Assembly: GCF_014837295.1 (NCBI RefSeq)
Contig: NZ_JACYHB010000006.1
Coordinates: 1-64,000 of the forward strand
Length of the DNA: 64,000 nt
Direction of reading: 5' to 3'
From: Cellulosimicrobium arenosum
Lineage (GTDB): Bacteria > Actinomycetota > Actinomycetes > Actinomycetales > Cellulomonadaceae
Shown here: positions 1-14,516 of the stretch, one piece after another
Position numbering within the stretch: position 1 is the first letter of the stretch
How the letters are laid out: each line of letters starts with the position of its first letter
The notes under the pieces: generated by a model
What the model saw: the letters and a program-made list of their open reading frames with translations, nothing else
Databases searched by the model: none
What the model was told of the DNA's origin: nothing
Program-made: the position numbers and the translations under genes

Positions 1-229
1 CAGGTTCACAAAACTGGCCAAACGAAACATGATGCTGACATCATCTTCCGAAATCAACCAAACAAAACCCTCCAGCACAACCAACCAGACCACCCGACGG
101 GCAACCCAGCCAACCACGCCACAAGGCAAAACTTGGCACTGACTTACAAGCACACTGTTGAGTTCTCAAACAACCGACACACACCAACTCAGCCCCACCC
201 AACCGGGCAGAACCTCACTTGGGGCAACT
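1..229 (-). other. Leader of a ribosomal RNA operon; 16S gene is off the left edge
   Basis: Read on the minus strand, positions 173-150 give TTGTTTGAGAACTCAACAGT followed by GTGC. This is the leader element that precedes 16S genes in many actinobacteria, with a boxA-like core. The stretch is much richer in A and T than the genes around it. A small perfect hairpin, ATGATG-CTGA-CATCAT, lies at 29-44. The 16S start sequence is not inside the window. Short open frames crossing this area are not genes. Confidence 0.8.
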
Positions 230-234
230 TCTCA

Positions 235-264
235 ACCCTACCAGAGCCGGCGCCCGCTCTCCAA
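235..264 (-). promoter_or_regulatory. Proximal rrn promoter (P2)
   Basis: On the minus strand a -35 TTGGAG (264-259) is followed by 18 bases and a -10 TAGGGT (240-235). Transcription would start near 229 and run into the rRNA leader. The assignment rests on spacing and on the leader element downstream. Confidence 0.6.
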
Positions 265-445
265 CCTCGGATCCTGGGATCGAGAGGACTCGCTGCTGCC
301 GGTCCAGCTCCCCCGGTGGCAGGTACGGCGCGACTGCGCCAAGACCTTCACAGAGGGGAATCGTCCGGGGGATCCAGCCACATCGCGCCTGCTCCGAGGA
401 GCTACACCGTGGTGTCTGTTCCTCCCTGCCGGGCGAACATCGAGA

Positions 446-474
446 ACAGTACACGCCACCGGTCTCGATGCCAA
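446..474 (-). promoter_or_regulatory. Distal rrn promoter (P1)
   Basis: The minus strand reads TTGGCA (474-469), 17 bases, TACTGT (451-446). This is the best sigma-70-type match in the first 2 kb. It lies between the tyrS stop and the rRNA leader, so the rRNA operon probably has two tandem promoters. The rest of the 1-533 gap shows no gene and no clear terminator. Confidence 0.65.
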
Positions 475-533
475 CTCCGCTGATCCTCGGCCTGTCGGCG
501 TCCCCCTCGACGCGCCCGCAGGCACCCGACCGC

Positions 534-1802
534 TCAGACCTGCGCGCCGGCGTCCGCGAGCCCCAAGGTCTTCTTGCCACGACGGAGCACCGCGAATCGC
601 CCGTGCAGCAGGTCCGTCGGTTCGAGGCGCGCGTCCTCGGCCTCGACCTTGACGTTGTTCACGTAGGCGCCCCCTTCGGTGATCGCGCGTCGCGCGGCAC
701 CCTTCGACGTCACCAGGCCGGAGTCGGCGAGCAGGTCGACGACGGCGTCGCCGACCTGTGCCGACGTCCTGGGGAGCTCGGCCACGGCCGCGGCCAGCGT
801 GCGCGCGTCCAGGCCGTCGAGGTCCCCTCGACCGAACAGGGCACCGCTGGCGGCGACGACCGCGGCCGTGGCGTCGCCGCCGTGCACCAGCGTCGTCACG
901 TCGGCGGCCAACGCCCGTTGCGCCTCACGTGCTCCCGGGCGCTCGCGCACCGCCGACTCGAGCGTGTCGATCTCCGCGCGCGAGCGGAACGTGAAGATCT
1001 TCAGGAAGCGCACGACGTCGTCGTCGGCCGCGTTGAGCCAGAACTGGTAAAACGCGTACGGGCTCATCATGTCGGGGTCGAGCCATACGGCCCCACCCTC
1101 GCTCTTGCCGAACTTCGTCCCGTCCGCCTTGGTGATGAGCGGCGTCGTGAGCACGTGCACGCCGGCGCCCTCGCTGCGGCGGACGAGGTCCACGCCGGAC
1201 AGCAGGTTGCCCCACTGGTCGTTCCCGCCCGTCTGCAGCGTCACGCCGTGCCGGCGGTACAGCTCGAGGAAGTCGATCCCCTGCAGGATCTGGTAGCTGA
1301 ACTCCGTGAAGCTGATGCCTTCGTCGGAGCGCAGCCGACGAGCGACCGTGTCCTTGGCGAGCATCGTGCCGAGCCGGTAGTGCTTGCCGACGTCGCGCAG
1401 GAGATCGATGGCGGACAGGCCGGAGATCCAGTCGAGGTTGTTCACCAGCCGGGCCGGGTTGTCGCCGTCGAAGTCGAGGAACCGCGACACCTGGTCCTGG
1501 AGCCGGACCGTCCACTCGGCGACCGTCTCCTTGGTGTTCAGGACCCTCTCGCCGGACTGACGCGGATCACCGATCAAGCCGGTCGCCCCTCCGACGAGAG
1601 CGACCGCGCGGTGACCGGCGAGCTGCAGGTGTCGCAGCACGACGAGCTGGACCAGGTGACCGTGGTGCAGGCTCGGCGCGGTGGGGTCGAAGCCGCAGTA
1701 GTACGTGATCGGGCCCTCGGCCAGTGCGGTGCGCAGCGCGGCCTCGTCGGTGGACTGGGCCACCAGACCCCGCCATTGCAGCTCGTCGAGAACGTCGCTC
1801 AC
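534..1802 (-). CDS. tyrS: Tyrosyl-tRNA synthetase
   Basis: Charges tRNA-Tyr with tyrosine in the cytoplasm. The 422-residue length fits the bacterial TyrRS family. It carries the class I HIGH-type motif as HHGHL near the N-terminus, the tyrosine pocket GGNDQWGN, the KMSKS loop as KFGKS, and a C-terminal S4 RNA-binding domain (residues about 355-415). The GTG start is chosen because GAAGGAG lies 6 bases upstream and the protein begins with the usual family N-terminus; the frame stays open upstream only because it shadows the next gene. It is the last gene before the rRNA operon on the same strand. Confidence 0.97.
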   Translation of the reverse strand: MSDVLDELQWRGLVAQSTDEAALRTALAEGPITYYCGFDPTAPSLHHGHLVQLVVLRHLQLAGHRAVALVGGATGLIGDPRQSGERVLNTKETVAEWTVRLQDQVSRFLDFDGDNPARLVNNLDWISGLSAIDLLRDVGKHYRLGTMLAKDTVARRLRSDEGISFTEFSYQILQGIDFLELYRRHGVTLQTGGNDQWGNLLSGVDLVRRSEGAGVHVLTTPLITKADGTKFGKSEGGAVWLDPDMMSPYAFYQFWLNAADDDVVRFLKIFTFRSRAEIDTLESAVRERPGAREAQRALAADVTTLVHGGDATAAVVAASGALFGRGDLDGLDARTLAAAVAELPRTSAQVGDAVVDLLADSGLVTSKGAARRAITEGGAYVNNVKVEAEDARLEPTDLLHGRFAVLRRGKKTLGLADAGAQV

Positions 1803-1860
1803 TACTTCTCCTTCGTCGGGCACCCGTCGGCGGGCACGTGGTGGGCGGCCACGGGCCGCG

Positions 1861-1866
1861 ACCCTA
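1861..1866 (-). promoter_or_regulatory. Possible tyrS -10 element
   Basis: TAGGGT on the minus strand lies 58 bases before the tyrS start, in the gap after the glycosylase gene. No good -35 is visible, so this is tentative. No T-box leader was found. Confidence 0.35.
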
Positions 1867-1876
1867 GTGTGCCGTG

Positions 1877-2569
1877 TCAGCGCGCGCGGGTGCTCACCCG
1901 ACGGTAGGCGGACACCGTGCGGTCTCCCGCGAGCCAGTAGCGCCACGGGTACAGCGTCCCGTCTCCCCCGGTGCCCGAGACCCCCACCCGAGGGCCGGCG
2001 GCGACCGCCGGTCGGCCGGGCGTCGGCGCCCGGTGCAGCACGAGCTCGCCGTCCGGGTCGGTCAACACGGCACCGTAGTGGCGCAGGTCGAGGTCGAGCG
2101 AGACGGCCAGGCGTGCCGGCCCGCGTGCGATCTGCTGGTCGGAGTCGCACCGACCCACGGCCGACCGCCTGGCACGAGCGGTGTCCGCACCGCGCACGAC
2201 CTCCCCGGCACGGATCAGGACCGCCGACGGCCGACCGACCGGACCGGTCACAACGTTGACGCAGTGGTGCAGGCCGAGGTGGCGGTACACGTACAGGCGT
2301 CCGGGCTCGCCGTACATGGCGCGGTTGCGCTCGGTCCGTCCGCGGTAGGCGTGCGAGCCGGGGTCGCGCTCGCCGTCGTACGCCTCGACCTCGCTGATGC
2401 GCAGCGTCACGTCGCCCGCCTCGCTGCGCCGCGTGAGCAGAGAGCCCAGCAGGTCGCGCGCGACGTCGTGGACGTCGCGCGCGAACCAGCCGCGCCCGGG
2501 TACGTCCCAAGGCACGACGAACTCGGGTGCTGCCGCGCCAGGGGCGCTGCGCGTCGTCGGCTCCGGCAT
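1877..2569 (-). CDS. 3-methyladenine DNA glycosylase (AAG/Mpg family)
   Basis: Removes alkylated purines such as 3-methyladenine from DNA as the first step of base excision repair. The 230-residue protein matches the AAG fold family along its length: ISEVEAY (residues 58-64) with E62 as the likely catalytic glutamate, D69-P-G-S-H-A-Y substrate loop, the RNRAMYGEPG segment, and LYVYR-HLGLHHCVNVV. A start at the ATG is supported by GGGAGG just upstream. It sits between a kinase gene and tyrS on the same strand with 74-100 base gaps, so it may have its own weak promoter (TAACCT at 2633-2638). Confidence 0.92.
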   Translation of the reverse strand: MPEPTTRSAPGAAAPEFVVPWDVPGRGWFARDVHDVARDLLGSLLTRRSEAGDVTLRISEVEAYDGERDPGSHAYRGRTERNRAMYGEPGRLYVYRHLGLHHCVNVVTGPVGRPSAVLIRAGEVVRGADTARARRSAVGRCDSDQQIARGPARLAVSLDLDLRHYGAVLTDPDGELVLHRAPTPGRPAVAAGPRVGVSGTGGDGTLYPWRYWLAGDRTVSAYRRVSTRAR

Positions 2570-2670
2570 CCGTCCTCCCGCACGATCTCGCTGCCGAGCT
2601 GCTTCGAGCCGCTCGCGCGGACTCGTGGGGACAGGTTACGCCGCGGGCGGGGTACGGGCGGCCCGACGGC

Positions 2671-3267
2671 TCACGTGACGCGGCGGCCGAAGCCGTCGAG
2701 ACGCACGTCCGCCCGCTCGCGGGTGCGGTTGCGCGCGTAGTGCTCGACCTCGGTCTCCATCCAGGCGAGCCAGTGCTCACGCATCGCCTCGCCGTCACGG
2801 TCGAGGCCACGCGCGAGGCGAAGGCCGTCGGGAGCCTCGACCCAGACCCGCAGGGAGGCGACCGTGCCCGCCTCGAGCCGGCCCGCACCGCATCCCTCGA
2901 CGACCAGGAACGGGGCGACCGGTACCTCGTGCCACTCCGCGAACGCGTCCTGCACCCAGTCGAACCGGCGGTACCGGCCGCTGCGACCTGTGGCGAGCGG
3001 GCGCAGCACCCACTCGTCGAGTCGCTCCCAGGCCGGCTCGAGACCGCGCCAGCCCTCGTAGAGGTCGTCCATGTGCAGCACCTGCGCCGGGAGCGACTCG
3101 CCGAGCTGCGCGGCCAGGCTCGTCTTGCCCGAGCCGGCCGGCCCGTCGATCACGACGAGCCGAGTCCCGGACGAGGGCCCGGCATCGGGCGGGACCGACC
3201 CGAGGCGAGGCGCGCGGTCACGCACCTGACGAACGAGGTCGGCCAGGACGTCAGACCCCACACTCAT
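2671..3267 (-). CDS. P-loop kinase of the uridine kinase-like group
   Basis: Predicted ATP-dependent small-molecule kinase. It has a clear Walker A, GPAGSGKTS (residues 42-50), followed by the HMDDLYEGW segment typical of uridine kinase-like proteins, an RRFDW motif, and VVEGCGAG as a Walker B-like strand. At 198 residues it is close to other actinobacterial proteins annotated as uridine kinase or AAA family ATPase. The ATG is preceded by AGGGAGGAG. The true substrate is not shown by the sequence. It lies downstream of argH with a 106-base gap and may be read from the arg transcript. Confidence 0.75.
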   Translation of the reverse strand: MSVGSDVLADLVRQVRDRAPRLGSVPPDAGPSSGTRLVVIDGPAGSGKTSLAAQLGESLPAQVLHMDDLYEGWRGLEPAWERLDEWVLRPLATGRSGRYRRFDWVQDAFAEWHEVPVAPFLVVEGCGAGRLEAGTVASLRVWVEAPDGLRLARGLDRDGEAMREHWLAWMETEVEHYARNRTRERADVRLDGFGRRVT

Positions 3268-3373
3268 CCGGCTCCTCCCTCGCCGCCGACACGATCGACT
3301 CTGCGGAGCAGCCGGTCGGGGCTCGTCCCGTGGTCAGCACGGATCCCGATCGGCTGGTCGGCGAGTGCGGTCG

Positions 3374-6048
<2,675 letters not shown>

Positions 6049-6132
6049 GGCGATCTCTTTCTGTGACGTGAGAGGTGGTCTGTGTTCAGTGTGACAGGGG
6101 GCGACGCCGGGCCGGTCCCCGTCGCGTCCGGG

Positions 6133-8906
<2,774 letters not shown>

Positions 8907-8910
<4 letters not shown>

Positions 8911-9869
8911 GACTCTCCTCCGACCGGGTCGGGCACGACCATGGTCCCGTTGCCGCGGGTCGTGAAGACCTCGAGCAGCAGCGAGTGCGGGACACGGCCG
9001 TCGATCACGGTCGCGGCGGGGACGCCGCCCGCGACCGCGCGCAGGCACGCCTCCATCTTGGGCACCATGCCGGACTGCAGCGAGGGCAGCAGCGCCGCGA
9101 GCTCGGACCGCGTGATCTGCGCGACCAGCGAGTCCTTGTCGGGCCACGACGTGTACAGCCCCTCGACGTCGGTCAGCACGATCAGCTTCTTCGCGCCGAG
9201 CGCGACGGCGAGCGCCGCGGCAGCCGTGTCGGCGTTGACGTTGAGCACCTGGGTCGGGTCCTCGAGGTCGGGCGCGATCGTCGAGACCACGGGGATGCGG
9301 CCCGCGTCGAGCAGGTCCTGGACCGCGGCCGGGTGCACCTCCACGACGTCGCCCACGAGGCCGACGTCGACCGGCTCGCCGTCGACGGTCGCGTGCCGCC
9401 GCTGGGCCTGGAGCAGACCGCCGTCCTCCCCGGAGAGCCCGACGGCGTGGGGGCCGTGCGCGTTGATGAGCCCGACGAGCTCGCGCGAGACCTGGCCCGT
9501 CAGGACCATCCGGACCACGTCCATGGCCTCCGGGGTCGTGACGCGCAGCCCGCCGCGGAACTCGGACTCGATGCCGAGGCGCGCGAGCATGGTCGAGATC
9601 TGCGGACCGCCGCCGTGCACGACGACGGGGCGCAGGCCGACCTGGCGCAGGAACACCATGTCCTGCGCGAACGCTGCCTTGAGCGTGTCGTCGACCATGG
9701 CGTTGCCGCCGTACTTCACGACGACGAGCGCCCCCGCGAACTCCTGCAGCCACGGCAGCGCCTCGATCAGCACCTCCGCCTTCTGCTCGGGGCGCAGGTC
9801 GGTGCGGGTGTCGAAGACGAAGTCGTCCGGCGCGGGCGCGGTCGGCCGCCCGGGCATCGTGTCGCTCAT
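8907..9869 (-). CDS. argB: Acetylglutamate kinase
   Basis: Phosphorylates N-acetylglutamate. The 320-residue protein has the amino-acid kinase fold: VVKYGGNAM (50-58), [11 protein letters not shown], and the late strand block [27 protein letters not shown]. The long N-terminal helix (about 25-45), linked in this family to arginine feedback inhibition and hexamer formation, is present. The ATG overlaps the argJ stop. Confidence 0.96.
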
Positions 9870-11077
9870 GAGGAGTACGCGCTGTTCTCGTGGACGTAGT
9901 CGTGCGTGAGGTCGTTGGTCCAGACCGTCGCGGTCGCCGACCCGGCGTGCAGGTCGATCTCGACGAGCACCTCGCGCGCCGCGGCGAGGTCGACGAGCTC
10001 GCGCGGCTCGCCCACTCCTCCGGCGCGGCACACCTGGACGCCGTTGACCGTGACGTCCAGCGCGAGCGCGTCGTAGGGAGCGACGTCCTCGGGCACGGTG
10101 CCCACCGCGGAGACGATGCGACCCCAGTTCGGGTCGTTGCCGAAGATCGCGGCCTTGAACAGGTTGGACCGGGTCACGGCGCGGGCGACCGCGACGGCTG
10201 CGTCCTCGCTCGACGCACCGACGACGGTGACGGCCACGTCGTGGCTCGCACCCTCCGCGTCGGCGACGAGCTGGCGCGCGAGGGAGCCGCACGCCTCGGT
10301 GAGCACGCCGGTGAGCTCCTCCGTGCCGACCGCCACCCCGGAGGCGCCCGAGGCGAGCAGGATCACGGTGTCGTTCGTCGACATGCACCCGTCGGAGTCG
10401 ACACGGTCGAGCGTCGTGCGCGTCGCCGCGCGCAGCGCCGCACCGGCGGCGGTGGCGTCGACGACCGCGTCGGTCGTCAACACGCACAGCATGGTCGCGA
10501 GCCCCGGCGCCAGCATGCCCGCACCCTTGGCCATGCCGCCCACGGACCAGGTCGTGGCGCCGTCCGGCGACGCCGGGTCGCTCGCCTCGCGCTCGACGTG
10601 CACGGTCTTGGCGACGGTGTCCGTGGTCATGATCGCGAGGGCCGCGTCCTCACCGCCGCGCGTGGCGGACGACGGGTCGTCGAGCGCGCTCGCGGCGGCG
10701 TCGACGCCCGCCAGCAGCTCCGTCATCGGCAGCCGGAGGCCGATGAGGCCCGTGGAGCAGACGAGGACGTCGCCTGCCGACGTGGACAGCGTGTCCGCGA
10801 CGTGCTCGGCCGTGCGGTGCGTGTCGGCGAAGCCCTCGGTGCCCGTGCAGGCGTTCGCGCCGCCCGAGTTGAGCACGACCGCGCTCGCGCGCCCGTCGCT
10901 CACCGCCTGCCGGCTCCACGCGACGGGCGCGGCGAAGACACGGTTGCTGGTGAAGACGGCTGCGGCGACGTCGAGCGGGCCGTCGTTGACGACGAGCGCG
11001 ACGTCCTTGGCGCCGGTGGACTTCAGGCCGGCGGCGACGCCGCTGGCCCGGAAGCCCCGGGGCGAGGTGACGGTCAC
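9866..11077 (-). CDS. argJ: Glutamate N-acetyltransferase (ornithine acetyltransferase)
   Basis: Moves acetyl from N-acetylornithine to glutamate, closing the acetyl cycle. The 403-residue precursor should cleave itself at the conserved nucleophile T195 in GLATMLCVL, giving alpha and beta chains. [17 protein letters not shown] and the C-terminal [13 protein letters not shown] are family hallmarks. The GTG start overlaps the argC stop (GTGA). With argJ present and no argA or argE in the operon, this is the recycling pathway. Confidence 0.96.
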   Translation of the reverse strand: MTVTSPRGFRASGVAAGLKSTGAKDVALVVNDGPLDVAAAVFTSNRVFAAPVAWSRQAVSDGRASAVVLNSGGANACTGTEGFADTHRTAEHVADTLSTSAGDVLVCSTGLIGLRLPMTELLAGVDAAASALDDPSSATRGGEDAALAIMTTDTVAKTVHVEREASDPASPDGATTWSVGGMAKGAGMLAPGLATMLCVLTTDAVVDATAAGAALRAATRTTLDRVDSDGCMSTNDTVILLASGASGVAVGTEELTGVLTEACGSLARQLVADAEGASHDVAVTVVGASSEDAAVAVARAVTRSNLFKAAIFGNDPNWGRIVSAVGTVPEDVAPYDALALDVTVNGVQVCRAGGVGEPRELVDLAAAREVLVEIDLHAGSATATVWTNDLTHDYVHENSAYSS

Positions 11078-12162
11078 GGGGCGACCCCTTCGGTGGTCAG
11101 GCCGGCCGCCTGCGGCAGGCCGAGCGCGATGTTCATGGACTGCACCGCGGCGCCCGCGGTGCCCTTGACGAGGTTGTCGAGGGCGGTGACCGTCACGACA
11201 CGACCGGCCGCGTGGTCGACCGCCACCTGGACGAGCGCCGTGTTGGCGCCGAGCGTCATCGCCGTGCCGGGCCACTGCCCCTCGGGCAGGAGCTGGACGA
11301 ACGGCTCGCCCCCGTAGGCGTCGTCCCACGCGCGGCGCACCTGCGTCGCCACCTCCGGCGCCGGCAGGTCGCGCACCGCCGCCGCGAGCGGCGCGGTGAC
11401 GGTCGCCAGGATGCCGCGCGCCATCGGCACCAGCACCGGGGTGAACGAGATCCGCACCTCGGGTGCTCCCGCGGCACGCAGGTTCTGCGTGATCTCGGGG
11501 ATGTGCCGGTGGGTGCCGCCGACGGCGTACGGCTGGGCCGACCCCAGCCCCTCCGACGCGAGCAGGTGCGGCTTCAGCGCCTTGCCGGCGCCGGAGTACC
11601 CGTTGGCGAGGACGGCGACGACGTCGGTCGCGTCCACCACCCCCGATGCCACCCCGGGCTGGATGCCCAGCGTCACCGCGGTGACGTTGCAGCCGGGGAC
11701 GGCGATCCGACGCGCTCCCGCGAGCTTCTCGCGCTGCTTGGTCTCGCTCGCGCCCGCACCGGGGTGCTCGGTCAGCAGCAGCTCGGGCAGACCGTAGGGC
11801 CACGTCCCGGCGTGCGCGCTGCCGTAGAACCGCTCCCAGTCGTGGGCCGACGACAGCCGGTGGTCGGCCCCCAGGTCGAGGACGAGGACGTCGTCGGGCA
11901 GCTGCGCGGCGATCTCTCCCGACGCGCCGTGCGGAAGTGCGAGCACGACGACGTCGTGCCCTACGAGGTTCTCCACGGTCGTGGGGAGCAGCACGCGGTC
12001 CGCCAGGGATCGCAGGTGCGGCTGGTGCGCGCCGAGCGGCGAGCCCGCGTTGCTGTGCGCCGTGAGGGCGCCGACCTCTACCTCGGGGTGCCCGGCGAGC
12101 AGCCGGAGCGTCTCTCCGCCCGCGTACCCGGACGCACCCGCGACCGCGACTCTGATCGTCAT
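11074..12162 (-). CDS. argC: N-acetyl-gamma-glutamyl-phosphate reductase
   Basis: NADPH-dependent reduction step of arginine synthesis and first gene of the operon. The nucleotide loop GASGYAG is at residues 9-15 and the catalytic cysteine is C158 in VPGCN. I chose the ATG at 12162 (362 residues, MTIRVAVAG) over a GTG three codons upstream because a -10 TATAGT ends 7 bases before this ATG. That fits a leaderless mRNA starting at the ATG. The ARG box overlapping the promoter implies repression by ArgR with arginine. Confidence 0.95.
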   Translation of the reverse strand: MTIRVAVAGASGYAGGETLRLLAGHPEVEVGALTAHSNAGSPLGAHQPHLRSLADRVLLPTTVENLVGHDVVVLALPHGASGEIAAQLPDDVLVLDLGADHRLSSAHDWERFYGSAHAGTWPYGLPELLLTEHPGAGASETKQREKLAGARRIAVPGCNVTAVTLGIQPGVASGVVDATDVVAVLANGYSGAGKALKPHLLASEGLGSAQPYAVGGTHRHIPEITQNLRAAGAPEVRISFTPVLVPMARGILATVTAPLAAAVRDLPAPEVATQVRRAWDDAYGGEPFVQLLPEGQWPGTAMTLGANTALVQVAVDHAAGRVVTVTALDNLVKGTAGAAVQSMNIALGLPQAAGLTTEGVAP

Positions 12163-12169
12163 ATGCAGC

Positions 12170-12175
12170 ACTATA
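12170..12175 (-). promoter_or_regulatory. argC -10 element (leaderless promoter)
   Basis: TATAGT on the minus strand, seven bases before the argC ATG. It is one of the closest matches to TATAAT in the window. No strong -35 is visible. Confidence 0.65.
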
Positions 12176-12189
12176 CATACTTATGCAGC
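12172..12189. promoter_or_regulatory. ARG box, probable ArgR operator
   Basis: The minus strand reads TGCATAAGTATGTA (12187-12174). This fits the 5+4+5 layout of ArgR half sites (TGnAT-N4-ATnCA) with one mismatch. It overlaps the argC -10 and lies 22 bases from the -10 of the divergent quinone reductase gene. A further TGCATA copy sits at 12167-12162, at the start codon. ArgR is encoded in the same operon. Confidence 0.7.
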
Positions 12190-12210
12190 CCGCCGGTTCG
12201 TGCGCGACCC

Positions 12211-12216
12211 TAAGGT
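12211..12216 (+). promoter_or_regulatory. -10 element of the quinone reductase gene (leaderless)
   Basis: TAAGGT ends 6 bases before the ATG at 12223, the spacing expected for a leaderless transcript. It is divergent from the argC promoter across a 60-base gap. Confidence 0.6.
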
Positions 12217-12222
12217 GGGTCC

Positions 12223-13266
12223 ATGCACGCGATCGTGGCCCGCGAGGCGGGCGGCCCTGACGTCCTGGAGCTCCGCGAGGTCCCCGACCCGACGCCGGGA
12301 CCGGGCGAGCTGCTCGTCCGCGTCGAGGTCGCGGGCGTGAACTTCATCGACACGTACCAGCGCTCGGGCGTCTACCCGATGGACTTCCCGCACGTCGTGG
12401 GCAGCGAGGGCGCCGGTGTCGTCGTGGCGGCCGGCACGACGGGCACGGCCGGCTCCGGCGACGAGACCCCGGCGTTCGCCGTCGGCGACCGCGTCGTGTG
12501 GACCGACGCGCCGGGCTCGTACGCCGGGCTGGTGGTCGTCCCCGCCCGCTCGGCCGTGCACGTACCCGCCGCGGTCGCGCTCGCGGATGCGACCGCCGTC
12601 GCCCTGCAGGGCCTCACCGCGCACTACCTGTGCACGTCGTCATACCCGGTCCGGCCCGGCGACCAGGTCCTCGTGCACGCGGGCGCGGGTGGCGTCGGAC
12701 TGCTGCTCACGCAGATGGTCACGGCGCGGGGCGGGCACGTCATCTCGACCGTCTCGACGCCGGCGAAGGCCGAGCTCTCGCGGGGCGCGGGCGCCGAGCA
12801 CGTGATCGAGTACACCGCGCTGGGCGACCTCACGCACGACCTGCCCGAGATCGTGCGCGGCCTCACCGGCGGCGAGGGCGTGGCCGCGGTCTACGACTCG
12901 GTCGGCCGCGACACGTTCGACGCGTCGCTCGCGTCGCTGCGCCGCCGCGGGACGCTCGTGCTGTTCGGCGGGTCGTCGGGCCAGGTGCCCGCGTTCGACC
13001 CGCAGCGCCTCAATGCGGGCGGCTCGCTCACCCTCACGCGGCCCACGCTCAAGGACTTCACCGCCACGCGCGCCGAGCTGGACGAGCGCGCGGCCGAGGT
13101 GCTCGGCGCCGTCGCGGGCGGGACGCTGCACGTGCGGGTCGGCGCCACGTTCCCGCTCGCCGAGGCGGCCGACGCGCACCGCGCGCTCGAGGGGCGCGCC
13201 ACGACGGGCAAGGTGCTGCTGGTGCCCGACGCCGCGTCGTCGGGCAGCGTGGGCGAGGGCCGGTGA
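12223..13266 (+). CDS. NADPH:quinone oxidoreductase (zeta-crystallin type)
   Basis: Predicted one- or two-electron quinone reductase of the zinc-free medium-chain dehydrogenase family. The 347-residue protein starts with a GroES-like domain (VAGVNFIDTYQRSGVYP, residues about 42-58) and has a Rossmann domain with VHAGAGGVGLLLTQM (about 149-163). The zinc ligands of alcohol dehydrogenases are absent. A Qor-type tail KDFTATRAELDERAAEVL follows. It is divergent from argC, and its stop overlaps a small membrane protein gene (GTGA). Confidence 0.85.
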   Translation: MHAIVAREAGGPDVLELREVPDPTPGPGELLVRVEVAGVNFIDTYQRSGVYPMDFPHVVGSEGAGVVVAAGTTGTAGSGDETPAFAVGDRVVWTDAPGSYAGLVVVPARSAVHVPAAVALADATAVALQGLTAHYLCTSSYPVRPGDQVLVHAGAGGVGLLLTQMVTARGGHVISTVSTPAKAELSRGAGAEHVIEYTALGDLTHDLPEIVRGLTGGEGVAAVYDSVGRDTFDASLASLRRRGTLVLFGGSSGQVPAFDPQRLNAGGSLTLTRPTLKDFTATRAELDERAAEVLGAVAGGTLHVRVGATFPLAEAADAHRALEGRATTGKVLLVPDAASSGSVGEGR

Positions 13267-13532
13267 GCTGGGACTGGGTCCCGGCGCGCCCCGGGGAGGA
13301 CCCGAGGGACGGCCCCTCTCCCGCGCTCCGCCGCGTGGTGACGGTGCTGGTCGTCCTCGTGACCGCGGTATTCGTCGTCTACTACGCGACGATCGGCCTG
13401 GGGCAGGGCGAGGACCGGTGCGTCGCCGAGCGCCCGCAGGGCGTGAGCGCGGGCCAGGTCGAGGCGCGATGGCGCTGGTGGCCGCCCGGCACCGCGTGCG
13501 TCTACCCCACCGGCGACGTGACGCGCGCCTGA
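13263..13532 (+). CDS. Small one-TM membrane protein, unknown function
   Basis: An 89-residue protein that I do not recognise. A short acidic/proline N-terminus is followed by one transmembrane segment (about 24-46, VVTVLVVLVTAVFVVYY). A short outer part holds two cysteines (C53 and C79) and a tryptophan cluster (WRWWPPGTAC), so a disulfide-linked external loop is possible. The GTG start overlaps the stop of the quinone reductase gene, so the two are translated together. The last 31 bases overlap the end of thiD on the other strand. Confidence 0.65.
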   Translation: MSWDWVPARPGEDPRDGPSPALRRVVTVLVVLVTAVFVVYYATIGLGQGEDRCVAERPQGVSAGQVEARWRWWPPGTACVYPTGDVTRA

Positions 13533-14425
13533 GCCGCGGGCGCCACGGCGTGCAGGTGGTCGACCGGCCCGCGACCGCTCCCGACCCGCAGCGCGGCACC
13601 CGCCCGCAGCGCGCCCGTGAGCCAGCCCTTGGCGTCGCGCGCCGCCTCCGGCCAGCCCGGACGCTGCGGGCGCAGCGCCGCGAGCGCCGCCGACAGCGAG
13701 CACCCCGTCCCGTGCGTGTGGGGCGTGTCGACCCGCTCGGCGTCGAACAGCGTCACGCGCCCGCCGTCACCGGGCACGTCGCCGGGCACCGGAGCCGGCT
13801 CTACGAGCGCGTCCGGGGAGGTCGGGCCGTCCAGGTGCCCGCCCTTGAGAAGTACCGCGGTCCCGCTCGCGGCCACGAAGGACCGAGCCTGGTCGAGGGC
13901 CGCGTCCCACGTGGTCGCGCGCTCCGTGCCCGCCAGCACGGCGAGCTCGGGGAGGTTCGGCGTGACGACGTCGGCGCGGCACGCCAGCTCGCGCACCGCC
14001 TGCTCCGCGCCCGCGTCGAGCAGTCGGTGGCCCGACGTCGCGACCATGACCGGATCGAGCACGACCCACGGGACGGGCGCGCCCGCCGCGCGACGCGACG
14101 CCGCCAGGTCGTCCAGCCACGACACGATCTCGTGCGCGTTCGGCTCGTCGGCGACCATCCCGATCTTCACGGCGTCGATCTCGACGTCGTCGGACACGGC
14201 GTCGAGCTGGGCGCGCAGGAACTCGCGCCCCGGCACGTGGACGGACCGCACGCCGTGGGTGTTCTGCGCGACCAGCGCGGTGGTCACCGCCATCCCGTAG
14301 GCGCCGTGGGCGCAGAACGACTTGAGGTCGGCCTGGATCCCGGCGCCGCCGGTCGGGTCGGTCCCCGCGATCGAGAGCACGCGCGGGCGTGACGGCGGGG
14401 CGGTCGGTGCAGGATCGAGCAGCAT
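13502..14425 (-). CDS. thiD: Hydroxymethylpyrimidine (phosphate) kinase
   Basis: Phosphorylates HMP and HMP-P for thiamine synthesis. The 307-residue ribokinase-fold protein has GTDPTGGAGIQADLKSF (residues 21-37), the KIGMV block, VLDPVMVATSG, and the C-terminal anion hole DTPHTHGTGC. The ATG at 14425 follows the TPP riboswitch directly. The AAGGGA that ends the riboswitch core also serves as ribosome binding site, 9 bases from the start. A second ATG ten bases upstream is in another frame. No other thi gene is next to it. Confidence 0.93.
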   Translation of the reverse strand: MLLDPAPTAPPSRPRVLSIAGTDPTGGAGIQADLKSFCAHGAYGMAVTTALVAQNTHGVRSVHVPGREFLRAQLDAVSDDVEIDAVKIGMVADEPNAHEIVSWLDDLAASRRAAGAPVPWVVLDPVMVATSGHRLLDAGAEQAVRELACRADVVTPNLPELAVLAGTERATTWDAALDQARSFVAASGTAVLLKGGHLDGPTSPDALVEPAPVPGDVPGDGGRVTLFDAERVDTPHTHGTGCSLSAALAALRPQRPGWPEAARDAKGWLTGALRAGAALRVGSGRGPVDHLHAVAPAAQARVTSPVG

Positions 14426-14434
14426 CGATGGACA

Positions 14435-14510
14435 TCCCTTCGCTGGTGCGAGCCAGAGCAGGTTCGGCGGGTGTGATCTCAGCCCCAGCGGCGGGGCACC
14501 CCGTGTCTTC
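14435..14510 (-). promoter_or_regulatory. TPP riboswitch (THI element)
   Basis: On the minus strand the stretch contains the conserved blocks in order: ACACGGGGTGCCCC, CTGAGA (14482-14477), ACACCC, GAACCTGCTCTGG, and ACCAGCGAAGGGA (14447-14435). The last block overlaps the thiD ribosome binding site, so TPP binding probably blocks translation start. Confidence 0.93.
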
Positions 14511-14516
14511 GCGGTC

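Noticed and set aside
133-483. Short open frames in the left-end region
   Set aside because: They lie in the rRNA leader and promoter region and have no coding character.
219-1907. 562-codon plus-strand open frame over tyrS
   Set aside because: Antisense shadow of tyrS created by high GC; the product is Arg/Val/Asp-rich with no domain.
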